NCBI GenBank assembly: GCA_026391475.1 | Contig: JAPLED010000041.1 | Coordinates: forward strand, 1-51,207 | From: Bacteroidia bacterium | GTDB taxonomy: Bacteria; Bacteroidota; Bacteroidia; Bacteroidales; VadinHA17 | Direction of reading: 5' to 3' | DNA length: 51,207 nucleotides | Part shown: piece by piece, positions 30,301-38,905 of the stretch | How the letters are laid out: each line of letters opens with the position of its first letter | How positions within the stretch are numbered: the first letter of the stretch is position 1 | Position numbers and translations under genes: made by a program | Notes under the pieces: model-generated | Databases searched by the model: none | Told to the model about the DNA's origin: nothing | Seen by the model: the letters and a program-made list of their open reading frames with translations, nothing else

Positions 30301-31437
30301 TTATTCGGTGCGTGTTGAATCATTAATCAAGCCATTCACGTATTTTGCGATCGCTATTGAAGATGTTAATCCGGGCGATTCCATGCCAATCAGATTAATA
30401 AATCCCGGATACCCTCTTTTGCTTTCTTCCATGATATAAAAATCTCTGAGCGGTTCCCCGGGCTTCTGTATCTTGGGACGGATACCCGCCATTTCGGGGG
30501 CAATGTCATCAAGCTCAAGGAAAGGAAGGAACTTTTTTGCAGATTTAAAGAATTCCTCCTGCTTTGAAGCAGTCAATTTATAATCATAAATATTTGATTC
30601 AAGATATTTTACATCAGGTCCCAGCTTAACGCCTCCACCCATATCGATTGTAACATGAATCCCTATACCTTCCATGTTATAATGAGGAACCGGGTAAATC
30701 AGCCTTTTTATCAGCCGGTTTTTTGGAGGATTGACCCTGAAATATTCCCCTTTGCAGAAAAGTATTTTCAGGGTATCATCATATATTCCAACCATCTCAG
30801 ATACTTTGTCTGATGTAAGCCCCGCGGAATTGATAACGATCCTTGAAGTGAAACTGTAATTCATTTTATCTGCATCGGGAAGGGTGATCTCGTATCCGTT
30901 CTTAATCCGTTTTATCCCTGTCACTTCACTTCCGTAAACAACCTGACCACCATTATTAATTGTATTGGTTTCATATTGTTTCATAAGGGAATGGGAGTCA
31001 ACGATTCCTGTGGAGGGTGAAAAGAGTGCTTTTAAAGCGAAGATGTTTGGTTCCATTTCAGCTATCTGTTCCCTCTCAAGCACCACCAGATCATCAACAC
31101 CGTTTTTAATCGCTGTCTGCCTGATACCTTCGATAACAGCAATCTCCTCTTCAGAAGTTGCCACAATCAGCTTACCGCAATTATTAAATGGCACATCATA
31201 TTTTCTGCAAAAGTCATAAAGAAGTCTCTTCCCCTCAACACAAAGTCTGGCCTTAAGACTATCTTTAGTATAATAGATCCCGGCGTGTATTACTTCACTG
31301 TTCCGGCTGCTGGTCTCCTGCCCGAATGACGGATGTTTTTCAATCAGGAAAACATTCTTGTGTTCCTCTGATACCTTTTCAGCAATGGCAAGTCCGACAA
31401 CACCTGCGCCGATTATCGTTATTTCTGCATCCATCAT
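30301..31437 (-). CDS. lhgO: L-2-hydroxyglutarate oxidase/dehydrogenase-like FAD enzyme
   Basis: This 378-residue DAO-fold flavoprotein has the FAD Rossmann motif GAGVVGLAIAE near the N-terminus, then the family signature SSRNSEVIHAGIYY, and SLKARLCVEGKRLLY, as in LhgO/L2HGDH. Near the C-terminus GMESPGLTSSIAIAKYV closes the FAD site. The likely reaction is oxidation of L-2-hydroxyglutarate to 2-oxoglutarate, disposing of a side product. It converges on uvrB. Related glycerol-3-phosphate or amino-acid oxidases are alternatives. Confidence 0.8.
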   Translation of the reverse strand: MMDAEITIIGAGVVGLAIAEKVSEEHKNVFLIEKHPSFGQETSSRNSEVIHAGIYYTKDSLKARLCVEGKRLLYDFCRKYDVPFNNCGKLIVATSEEEIAVIEGIRQTAIKNGVDDLVVLEREQIAEMEPNIFALKALFSPSTGIVDSHSLMKQYETNTINNGGQVVYGSEVTGIKRIKNGYEITLPDADKMNYSFTSRIVINSAGLTSDKVSEMVGIYDDTLKILFCKGEYFRVNPPKNRLIKRLIYPVPHYNMEGIGIHVTIDMGGGVKLGPDVKYLESNIYDYKLTASKQEEFFKSAKKFLPFLELDDIAPEMAGIRPKIQKPGEPLRDFYIMEESKRGYPGFINLIGMESPGLTSSIAIAKYVNGLINDSTRTE

Positions 31438-31623
31438 TTCACTTTTTCTGATATTCTGTAATTTTAAGAACCTTTTCAGGCTATCAAAAATAATTGAAAA
31501 AACCAGACCTGGTATATAACACTTTAATCTTATGTATATTTACAGAACAAAGTATACGGAGCACAATAAAAAACCAATTAGTGACATTATTATTAATACT
31601 TCTTTATTAATCTGTTAATCAAT

Positions 31624-33744
31624 ATGAGGAATACATTACGGTATTTATTACTATTGTTAACTATCATATATTTATGCAGTTGCAGCGATAAAAGCAAAAT
31701 CGACAGGTTTGCCCTTGTTACACGTCATAATATTGAAAACTCACTGATAGACAGCCTGAATTCATTATCTGTAGGAAATGGTGAATTTGCCTTTACAGTG
31801 GATATTACAGGATTACAGACTTTTCCGGAGTTTTACTCTAAAGGTATTTCCCTTGGAACAATGTCTGACTGGGGGTGGCATACCGGAGAAAATCCTGAAA
31901 ATTTTCAGTTGGGGGATGTTTATAAAACTTATGACGTTCATGGAAGAAAAGTAGATTATATCCGGCAGTTCAGAGCAAATGAAGATGTCAGGAAGGCTGA
32001 GGCGTCCGATTGGCTGAGAAGTAATCCACATCGTATTCATCTTGGAATGATAGGGTTACAGATATTAAAAGAAGATGGGACAGAAATATCAATTTCCGAT
32101 GTCAGAGATCCTGTTCAGAAGCTCAACCTGTGGACCGGGGAGATCGATAGCAGGTTTATTATTGAAGGAGAACCAGTCCATCTGAAGACGGTTTGCCACC
32201 CTGATTATGATATGATTTCAGTTAAGGTAATTTCAGGCTTAATCGGTAAGAACCGGCTTAAAATTAAGATCAACTTTCCTCTTGGAGTCTCTTCTCCAAA
32301 CGGGTATGATTTTAATTCTCCCGATAAACATACTACCCGAATCCTGGCTGACACAAACAATCTGACAATTTTCAGCAGGAGTCAGGATAGTGATAAGTAT
32401 AATGTTATAGTCTGGCGCAATAATGCTGAATTAAAAGAGGTTACTCAGCATATGTACTATCTCGAGCCTCAGCAGACCGATTCTGTCTGGTCATTCTCAT
32501 GTCAGTTCTTAAAAACAATGGGGAACGGCAGAATTCAAGGTTTTAATGAAACTGAAAAGGCCAGTAAAAAGAGCTGGGAACAATTCTGGTCAACCGGTGG
32601 TGCTGTAGATTTCTCGGAATGCACTGATCCAAGGGCAACTGAACTTGAAAGGCGTATTATCCTTTCCCGATACCTTACAAAAATCCAGTGCAGCGGCTCA
32701 CTGCCACCTGCTGAAACCGGCCTGACATACAACAGCTGGTTTGGCAAGTTCCACCTTGAGATGCATTGGTGGCATGTAGTTCATTTTGCTTTGTGGCAGA
32801 AGGAAGAAGTCCTTGAAAAACAGATGACCTATTACTTCAATATATTCGAAAATGCTAAAAAGACTGCAGAGCATCAGGGCTATGATGGTATCAGGTGGCC
32901 CAAGATGGTTGGTCCCGATGGGAGGGAGAGCCCAAGCACAGTTGGAACATACCTGATCTGGCAGCAGCCACATGTCATCTTTTTTGCTGAATTGCTATAT
33001 AAAAACGCTGTAAACAAAGAAGAAATACTTAATAAATACAGGGATCTGGTCTTTGCAACAGCTGATTTTATGGCCTCTTATGCCTGGTTTGACAGTACAA
33101 GAAACCGCTATACATTAGGACCGGTTTTAATTCCTGCTCAGGAGAGCTTAAAACTGGAGACTTCCGTTAATCCTCCCTTTGAACTTGTTTACTGGTACTG
33201 GGGGTTGAAGACTGCGCAGGATTGGAAAAAGCGGCTTAATCTTGAACCTGTTCCCAGATGGACTGATATTACTGAAAAAATATCGGAACTCCCGGTACAA
33301 GATGGTTTATACCTATGTTCTGAAGATACAAAAGATTCATATCAGAACCCGAGGTATATGAGCGATCATCCGATAGTCTCGGGTATTTTTGGAGTATTAC
33401 CTGAAACAAAACTGGTTGATCCTGAGATTCTTGGCAATTCTCTTGACACAATAATGAAAAAATGGAACTGGAAAACGACATGGGGCTGGGATTTTCCTAT
33501 GCTGGCAATGTCAGCAGCTTCGATCGGGAGAGCAGAACTTGCCATGGATTTCTTACTAATGGATGCCCCCAAGAACCGGTATTTAATGAACGGGCATAAT
33601 TATCAGGATGCCAGACTGTCGATTTATCTACCCGGCAATGGGGGCCTTCTGACTGCTGTTGCAAAAATGTGTGTTTCAGACCAGTTCCCGCATAACGGTA
33701 AATGGAAAGTGAAATGGGAAAACCTTAATTCTTATGTTGAATAA
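31624..33744 (+). CDS. Predicted (alpha/alpha)6-barrel glycoside hydrolase lipoprotein
   Basis: The 706-residue protein has a hydrophobic leader and a lipobox-like LCSCS (C20), so it is probably an exported lipoprotein. The N-terminal half is beta-rich, resembling the super-sandwich of GH65/GH95-type enzymes, and the C-terminal half has the six-hairpin barrel pattern: GLTYNSWFGKFHLEMHWWH, DGIRWPKMVGPDG, TVGTYLIWQQPHVIFFAEL and WGWDFPMLAM. Acidic residues in GKFHLEMHWWH may be catalytic. The gene opens a block with a GH16 lipoprotein and a small exported protein. The exact family and substrate are not assigned. Confidence 0.6.
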   Translation: MRNTLRYLLLLLTIIYLCSCSDKSKIDRFALVTRHNIENSLIDSLNSLSVGNGEFAFTVDITGLQTFPEFYSKGISLGTMSDWGWHTGENPENFQLGDVYKTYDVHGRKVDYIRQFRANEDVRKAEASDWLRSNPHRIHLGMIGLQILKEDGTEISISDVRDPVQKLNLWTGEIDSRFIIEGEPVHLKTVCHPDYDMISVKVISGLIGKNRLKIKINFPLGVSSPNGYDFNSPDKHTTRILADTNNLTIFSRSQDSDKYNVIVWRNNAELKEVTQHMYYLEPQQTDSVWSFSCQFLKTMGNGRIQGFNETEKASKKSWEQFWSTGGAVDFSECTDPRATELERRIILSRYLTKIQCSGSLPPAETGLTYNSWFGKFHLEMHWWHVVHFALWQKEEVLEKQMTYYFNIFENAKKTAEHQGYDGIRWPKMVGPDGRESPSTVGTYLIWQQPHVIFFAELLYKNAVNKEEILNKYRDLVFATADFMASYAWFDSTRNRYTLGPVLIPAQESLKLETSVNPPFELVYWYWGLKTAQDWKKRLNLEPVPRWTDITEKISELPVQDGLYLCSEDTKDSYQNPRYMSDHPIVSGIFGVLPETKLVDPEILGNSLDTIMKKWNWKTTWGWDFPMLAMSAASIGRAELAMDFLLMDAPKNRYLMNGHNYQDARLSIYLPGNGGLLTAVAKMCVSDQFPHNGKWKVKWENLNSYVE

Positions 33745-33782
33745 TAACTTTAGTAGTAACTTTACAAAAATAATCAAGAATA

Positions 33783-33840
33783 TGAACCGAGTCCCGAAGT
33801 GTCGGGACGAGTTTGCCTTCGGCGAGCCCTTCGGGGTTCA
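33783..33840. repeat. Palindromic intergenic repeat before the GH16 gene
   Basis: A nested inverted repeat has an inner hairpin GTCCCGA-agtg-TCGGGAC (33791-33808) and outer TGAACC/GGTTCA (33783-33788 and 33835-33840). Its presence shows that the GH16 frame upstream of 33866 is not coding. Confidence 0.55.
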
Positions 33841-33865
33841 TCATACCACTAAAAACAAATATATT

Positions 33866-34630
33866 ATGATGAATTTAATAATCTTTATCCTGATCCTGCT
33901 ATCCTGCTCTGCTCAGAAAAATGAACCAGACTGGAGTCTTGTATGGTCTGATGAATTCAATTATACCGGATTGCCCGATACTTCAAAGTGGGGAAATGAA
34001 GTCGGTTTTATCAGGAACAATGAACTTCAGTACTATACAAAACAGCGTCTTGATAATTCAAAAGTTGAGAATGGCAATCTCCTGATAATCGGGAAAAAAG
34101 AATCTTATAAAACTGCAAATTACACATCGGCAAGTCTGGTTACCGATGGCAAGCACAGCTGGACCTATGGGAAGATTGATGCCCGGATCAAGCTGCCAAA
34201 AGGACAGGGTATGTGGCCGGCATTCTGGATGCTGGGACAAAACATTCACCAGGTCGGCTGGCCCAGATGCGGAGAGATTGATATTATGGAGCATATTAAT
34301 AATGAGGATATTATGCATGGGACTCTGCATTGGTATAACGAGAAGCATGTTTCTTCGGGAGGAACAACTCCATGTGATGTTACTCAATACCATAATTATA
34401 CGGTTGAGTGGAACAAAGAGGCTGTGAAGTGTTTTCTCGATGGTAATAAATACTGGGAAGTAAGTATCAAAGACAGTATTAACAGTACAGCCGAATTCCA
34501 TAAGCCACATTATATTATTCTGAATCTGGCAATTGGCGGAGCATGGCCAAAAAACCCCGATGCTACTACTTTGTTTCCTGATACGATGTATGTCGATTAT
34601 GTAAGAGTTTATAAGAATGTTGCAAAATAG
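33866..34630 (+). CDS. GH16 endo-beta-glucanase/laminarinase-type lipoprotein
   Basis: The start at 33866 is chosen because the frame back to 33734 overlaps the previous gene and crosses a palindromic repeat, while 33866 gives a signal peptide with lipobox LLSC (C14). The mature protein has the GH16 jelly-roll core: the catalytic motif GEIDIMEH, with E137 as likely nucleophile, D139, and E142 as acid/base. Substrate-side motifs LPKGQGMWPAFWML and ILNLAIGGAW are present. GH16 enzymes of this type hydrolyse beta-1,3 or mixed beta-glucans. At 254 residues it is a single-domain enzyme. Confidence 0.88.
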   Translation: MMNLIIFILILLSCSAQKNEPDWSLVWSDEFNYTGLPDTSKWGNEVGFIRNNELQYYTKQRLDNSKVENGNLLIIGKKESYKTANYTSASLVTDGKHSWTYGKIDARIKLPKGQGMWPAFWMLGQNIHQVGWPRCGEIDIMEHINNEDIMHGTLHWYNEKHVSSGGTTPCDVTQYHNYTVEWNKEAVKCFLDGNKYWEVSIKDSINSTAEFHKPHYIILNLAIGGAWPKNPDATTLFPDTMYVDYVRVYKNVAK

Positions 34631-34637
34631 ATTTAAT

Positions 34638-35315
34638 ATGGCACACTTTATTTTCCGGATTAATACCAGCAGAATCAAAGTGATGATTCTGATTTTAATT
34701 CTTTCTTTACCTCTCAAGTCCCAAACCACTTCTGACGGATCTTCACCACAATTCCTTTTTCCCGATTTTACAACGGGTAAAGTAAAAATGAAAAATGGCA
34801 GCAGTCAAACTGCTATTCTGAATTATAATACCGTATCAGAAAAGATGGTATATGAGAAGGATGGCAATCTGTATGATATGGTGAATACCGAAATGATGGA
34901 TACTGTTTTCGTGCAAAACAGTAAGTTTGTGCCGGTAGGTAAGGTGTTTTATGAAGTATTGCTGGTGGCGCCAATCTCCCTGTTTGTCCAGCATAAAGGG
35001 GATTTATTGCCTCCCGGAACTCCGGCAGGTTACGGCGGTACATCACAGGTTTCCAATACTAAACAGATGACATCAGTTCAACTTTCAAGCGGTTATTATA
35101 ATCTGAAGTTGCCTGCAGATTATATTGTAAAAGCAAATCCAGCTTATTGGATCAGAAAAGATAACAACATGTACAGTTTTATAAATGAAAAGCAGTTCCT
35201 TAAAATATTCCCCGGTAAGGAAGGGGATCTGAAACAATTTATTAAACAAAACCGGATTAAGTTTGATAAACTGTCCAATCTGATCAGACTGGTTGAACAC
35301 TGTAATGAATTGTGA
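34638..35315 (+). CDS. Uncharacterised exported protein
   Basis: The 225-residue protein starts at the ATG at 34638, just after the GH16 stop; an ATG at 34617 would overlap the GH16 gene by 14 bases. A hydrophobic leader (VMILILILSLPLKS, ending near Gln30) suggests export. The rest is beta-rich and contains no recognised enzyme motif. It follows the GH16 gene closely and may be co-transcribed with it; a role in the same glucan locus is possible but unsupported by sequence. Confidence 0.55.
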   Translation: MAHFIFRINTSRIKVMILILILSLPLKSQTTSDGSSPQFLFPDFTTGKVKMKNGSSQTAILNYNTVSEKMVYEKDGNLYDMVNTEMMDTVFVQNSKFVPVGKVFYEVLLVAPISLFVQHKGDLLPPGTPAGYGGTSQVSNTKQMTSVQLSSGYYNLKLPADYIVKANPAYWIRKDNNMYSFINEKQFLKIFPGKEGDLKQFIKQNRIKFDKLSNLIRLVEHCNEL

Positions 35316-35464
35316 AAGGGAAAAGTCAGACAAAGAGCATTATCTCAACATGTATTTCAGCGTATTAATAACAAGATGCTTTTGTGACTGACGAGGTGTT
35401 GGCATGATATTATTAAAGGCCATGACGTGAACACTGACTTCCGAATATACTGAGCAGGAACACC

Positions 35465-35614
35465 ACCCATTTGCATGAGGGAGGGTTAGACATCAGGTAT
35501 ATACAGGAATTATTGGGAAACAAGAGTACACGAACCACGGAGATCTATACGCATGTAAGTCGCCGGAATTTGTTTGCAATAAGAAGTCCGATTGAGGATA
35601 TTGATATTGAGTAG
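35465..35614 (+). pseudogene. C-terminal relic of a tyrosine recombinase/integrase
   Basis: One frame encodes 49 codons to TAG, including [13 protein letters not shown] and [15 protein letters not shown], the hallmark C-terminus of XerC/D and phage-type tyrosine recombinases. The catalytic Tyr would be that of IYTHV. The H-x-x-R region is lost, so it is a relic. LGNK replaces the usual LGHK. It lies at the left of a hairpin- and repeat-rich non-coding zone. Confidence 0.75.
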
Positions 35615-35742
35615 AAAAAAATTATAACATTCTTATATCTGACAACCCTTGGGAGATTTAATTAGATTTTATAACTTTAAAAACGAGTTAGCTGTAAGGC
35701 AGAGTGCGACAGAGCCTCATTGTACCTGGACTTCCGACGCAC

Positions 35743-35800
35743 AAGCAAAAGTTTTGCAGCCCGTCCCTTCAACCGTCCCTGCGCTGCAAAACACATGCTT
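35743..35800. repeat. Long imperfect hairpin in the non-coding scar
   Basis: The arm AAGCA-aaa-GTTTTGCAGC (35743-35760) pairs with GCTGCAAAAC-aca-TGCTT (35783-35800) around a 22-base loop. The 58-base structure has a symmetrical three-base internal loop. It lies just after a GTTAGCT sequence (35688-35694); resemblance to an integron attC is possible but weak. Confidence 0.55.
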
Positions 35801-35841
35801 TTTTGCCTACCCGGACTCCGCCGTCAAGACAAATTAATTAT

Positions 35842-36050
35842 ATCATGACAACTCCTGCCCTTTTATCGGGACTTTACCATCTGGACAATTTTATTACATC
35901 ATGACAAATCCTGCCCGTTTACCGAAACTTTACCACCATGACAACTTTATCATAACAAGGCAGCTACTGGCCGTCTACAGGATCCTTGCTGTCAAGCCAA
36001 CATCATCATAACAGAACAACTCCTACTCGCCTTCAGAGTCAGGTAATAAA
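35842..36050. repeat. Degenerate tandem repeats, about 51-56 bp period
   Basis: Four unit starts of the form ATCATgAC or ATCATAAC occur at 35842, 35898, 35949 and 36005. Each is followed by a TCCTGCCC-like segment in degenerate form, and the first two units are most alike. No protein-coding frame exists in the 985-bp gap from 35316 to 36300 apart from the integrase stub. Confidence 0.5.
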
Positions 36051-36187
36051 TGGTTTTTGCAATTCCACCTAGAGAAATTACCAATGAGGAGTTAATCCTT
36101 ACCCATCTATCGGGACTGGCAAAAACCACACTATTGCGGTTGAGGAGAACGTCGCTATATTAGAATCGTCCAAACAATGGCTTTACA

Positions 36188-36230
36188 GAAAATGTGCGAA
36201 TCATGTAACTTTTTTCAAAAGTTATGTAAC
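36188..36230 (+). promoter_or_regulatory. Conserved 43-bp element upstream of bacterioferritin
   Basis: This element matches 47561-47603 at 35 of 43 positions without gaps by eye. It contains an 8-bp inverted repeat TAACTTTT-ttc-AAAAGTTA (36206-36224) and ends with TGTAAC. The start codon of the next gene is 70 bases away (66 bases for the other copy), suggesting a shared operator or upstream activator site for stress genes. Confidence 0.5.
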
Positions 36231-36242
36231 ATCCATCAGGTT

Positions 36243-36258
36243 AAAGTTGCTCAACTTT
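36243..36258. promoter_or_regulatory. Short palindrome upstream of bacterioferritin
   Basis: AAAGTTGctCAACTTT is a perfect 7-bp inverted repeat around two bases, 42 bases upstream of the start codon. It is a plausible operator; the binding factor is unknown. Confidence 0.4.
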
Positions 36259-36300
36259 GGAATTTAAATTTCATAAAAACATAAATAAAAAAGAAAAACT

Positions 36301-36780
36301 ATGAAAGGGAGTAAAAAGTTACTATTAATACTGAATGCGCTTCTGGCGGACGAACTCACTGTTGTAAACCAGTATATGGTTCATTCTGAAATGTGCGAAA
36401 ACTGGGGTTACAACAAACTTTATATGGCAATAAGAAAACAGGCAATGGATGAAATGCACCATGCAGAGTGGCTTATTGAGCGTATCATTTTTTTTGAAGG
36501 GGCGCCAACGGTATCAAAACTTAATCCTATTAAGATTGGTAAAACTGTTTCAGAAATGATCAGTTACGACTATGATGATGAACTTAAAGTTGTCCGTGAT
36601 TACAATGAAGCAATCAAACTTGCCCATGAGGTTGATGATCAGGGTTCTGTTGACCTGCTGATCAGGATACTTAAGATGGAAGAAGGTCATGTCGATTGGG
36701 CAGAAATACAACGTGCCCAGGTTGAGCAAATGGGCATAGAGAATTATCTAGCCAGTCAGAATGAAAGTCCGGTAAGTTGA
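36301..36780 (+). CDS. bfr: Bacterioferritin
   Basis: This 159-residue four-helix bundle protein has ferroxidase-site residues as in E. coli Bfr: Glu in ADELTVVNQY, E-x-x-H in MDEMHHAEWLIERI, Glu in DDELKVV and E-x-x-H in EEGHVDW. The heme-ligand Met of the DEM triplet is present, so a heme-binding 24-mer cage is likely. It oxidises and stores iron and limits Fenton chemistry. It is the first gene of the stress island, downstream of a conserved upstream element and 68 bases ahead of the sod start. Confidence 0.9.
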   Translation: MKGSKKLLLILNALLADELTVVNQYMVHSEMCENWGYNKLYMAIRKQAMDEMHHAEWLIERIIFFEGAPTVSKLNPIKIGKTVSEMISYDYDDELKVVRDYNEAIKLAHEVDDQGSVDLLIRILKMEEGHVDWAEIQRAQVEQMGIENYLASQNESPVS

Positions 36781-36848
36781 TTCATCGTTTTTTAATCAAA
36801 AGTATTCCAGGAGGCTCTGCCACCTGGCAAAAATCAGGAGGACAAACA

Positions 36849-37631
36849 ATGAACAAAATTAAATTGGTTGTAGCAATAACCGTTGTTGGATTTCTCGGTT
36901 TGCAATACACTTTTATTGAGCAGACACAAGATCCCGCAAAAGATCAGATGAAAAATAATCAAACAAACAATGACACTAATAAACAAAAAACAATGAAGCC
37001 AATAAATAAATTCGAATTTAAACCATTGCCTTATTCTTATGATGCTCTTGAACCTTTTATAGATAAGCTTACAGTGGAAATCCATTACAGCAAACATCAT
37101 AAAGCATATTATGACAATTTCATGAATGCAATAAAAGGCACCGATATGGAATCAATGGATATGATGGATATTATCAGGAATATAAGCAAATACCCAATGG
37201 CAGTCAGAAACAATGGCGGCGGTTATTTTAATCACACATTCTACTGGGAAAGCATGAAGCCTAATGGAGGAGGCCTTCCAACCGGTAAATTAAAAGAAGC
37301 TATCGTTAAATCTTTCAGCTCCTTCGATGAGTTTAAAAAACAATTTTCAGATGCAGGCAAAACCAGATTCGGCAGCGGCTGGGCATGGCTATGCCTCGAT
37401 CCTAAAGGTACCCTGTTCATCTGTTCAACTCCAAATCAGGATAATCCTTTAATGGATATAGCTGAAAAAAAGGGGATACCTCTTCTTACAATGGATGTAT
37501 GGGAACATGCCTATTATCTGAAATATCAGAACAAAAGGGCTGATTATATAGATGCATTCTGGAACGTTGCTAACTGGGAAGAGGTGGCCGGGAGATATGA
37601 AACTGCCTTAAAATCATTGAGTACAAAGTAA
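36849..37631 (+). CDS. sodB: Exported Fe/Mn superoxide dismutase
   Basis: The 260-residue protein starts at 36849, preceded by an AGGAGGACAA ribosome-binding site; the frame upstream to 36777 overlaps bfr. Residues 5-21 are hydrophobic and followed by an Asn/Lys-rich linker, so it looks exported or membrane-tethered, unusual for this family. Metal ligands are the expected His/His/Asp/His: EIHYSKHHKAYY, GGYFNHTFYW, DVWEHAYYL. The GSGWAWL motif is also present. Fe versus Mn use cannot be settled from these motifs. Confidence 0.88.
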   Translation: MNKIKLVVAITVVGFLGLQYTFIEQTQDPAKDQMKNNQTNNDTNKQKTMKPINKFEFKPLPYSYDALEPFIDKLTVEIHYSKHHKAYYDNFMNAIKGTDMESMDMMDIIRNISKYPMAVRNNGGGYFNHTFYWESMKPNGGGLPTGKLKEAIVKSFSSFDEFKKQFSDAGKTRFGSGWAWLCLDPKGTLFICSTPNQDNPLMDIAEKKGIPLLTMDVWEHAYYLKYQNKRADYIDAFWNVANWEEVAGRYETALKSLSTK

Positions 37632-37661
37632 ATTACACTATAATTTTATAACAGTAAAACT

Positions 37662-38201
37662 ATGAAAAACGAAACAAAATGGTCTATTGATCCGGCACAT
37701 ACCGAGATTTCATTTAAAGTTAAGCATCTGATGATTTCAACCGTAAGCGGTGTCTTCAGAGAATTTGGTGCAACTGTCTTTACAACTTCCAATGATTTTA
37801 CATCTGCTAAAATTGACTTTTGGATGAATCCTTCCTCCGTTGACACCAATGAGGAGAAACGCGACGGACATTTGAAAAGTCCGGATTTTTTTGACGCTGA
37901 AAAATATAAGAAGATAACGTTCGTTTCAGACTCTTTTGAAAAGTCCGGAGACAATAACCTTTTTAAGCTTGGGGGTAATCTTACTATTAAAGGGATTACT
38001 AAGAAAGTCATGCTTGATGTGGAATTCGGAGGTATTGTTAAAGACCCTTATGGAAATGAAAAGGCAGGATTTTCTGTAAATGGAAAGATAAACAGGAAAG
38101 ATTGGGGATTAAACTGGAACGCTCTCCTCGAAACAGGGGGAGTAATGGTAAGTGAGGAAGTCAGAATTAATTGTGAAGTAGAATTACTGAAGCAAAAATA
38201 A
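37662..38201 (+). CDS. YceI-family protein
   Basis: The 179-residue protein has the whole YceI lipocalin-like fold pattern: TKWSIDPAHTEISFKVKHLMI at the start, STVSGVFREFGA, DTNEEKRDGHLKSPDFFDAEKY in the middle and KDWGLNWN near the end. The family binds polyisoprenoids or similar lipids, and stress-induced roles are reported. No signal peptide is visible, so it is probably cytoplasmic. It is the third gene of the stress island. Confidence 0.9.
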   Translation: MKNETKWSIDPAHTEISFKVKHLMISTVSGVFREFGATVFTTSNDFTSAKIDFWMNPSSVDTNEEKRDGHLKSPDFFDAEKYKKITFVSDSFEKSGDNNLFKLGGNLTIKGITKKVMLDVEFGGIVKDPYGNEKAGFSVNGKINRKDWGLNWNALLETGGVMVSEEVRINCEVELLKQK

Positions 38202-38260
38202 ACCTGACATTATCCTGAATCAATCCGGCAACAAGATTAGAACATAAAAATTTATAAAAA

Positions 38261-38890
38261 ATGCGACATCAAGATGAAAAACTTGAAAACAAAACCGTAT
38301 TTATAACCGGGGGTTTATCTGGCATAGGCAAAGCATGTGCTTTTACGGCGGCAAAAGAAGGTGCCAATATAGTAATCGCAGATTTATAATCTGATACAGC
38401 CGGCACAACACTGGGAGAGCTGAAGCTGATTAACTCAAAAGCGGTTTTTATTGAATGCGATGTATCGGTATTTGCACAGGTACAAATGGCAATTCAAAAA
38501 GTGGTAAGCACATTTGGAACGCTTGATATTGCACTTAACAATGCAGGAATTGGCGGTGAAGCAAATAAAGTAGGCTTTGCCACATCTTCACATTATGTTG
38601 CGGCAAAACATGGTATAATCGGACTTACCCAATCGGCTGCACTTGAATACGCGACTGAAGGAATAAGAATAAATTCAATTTGCCCGGGGTTTATTGAAAC
38701 TCCTTTGCTCACCAATGCTGGCATAATCGAAAATTCTGATATTCATAAATATATCATAGGCCTGCACCCTATGAAGCGTTTAGGGAAACCCGAAGAGGTT
38801 GCTGCCGGATTTATTTTTCTTGCTTCTGACGATAGTTCATTTATGACAGGAACGACTCTTGAAATTGATGGTGGTTTTTTAGCACAATAA
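38261..38890 (+). pseudogene. Broken short-chain dehydrogenase/reductase (SDR) gene
   Basis: A frame from ATG 38261 encodes the SDR Rossmann start VFITGGLSGIGKACAF. It hits an in-frame TAA at 38387-38389 (after IVIADL), then continues in the same frame with FGTLDIALNNAGIGGE, YVAAKHGIIGLTQSAALEYA and an intact C-terminal SDR tail (SSFMTGTTLEIDGGFLAQ). Between NNAGIGGE and YVAAKHG only about 12 residues remain, where a normal SDR has about 60, including the catalytic Ser. The gene thus has both a nonsense codon and an internal deletion and is non-functional. Confidence 0.85.
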
Positions 38891-38905
38891 TTAAAAATTA
38901 AAATC

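Noticed and set aside
33734-33865. Upstream extension of the GH16 frame
   Set aside because: It overlaps the preceding gene and crosses a palindromic repeat; ATG 33866 gives a lipoprotein signal.
36777-36848. Upstream extension of the superoxide dismutase frame
   Set aside because: It overlaps bfr, and a strong ribosome-binding site precedes ATG 36849.
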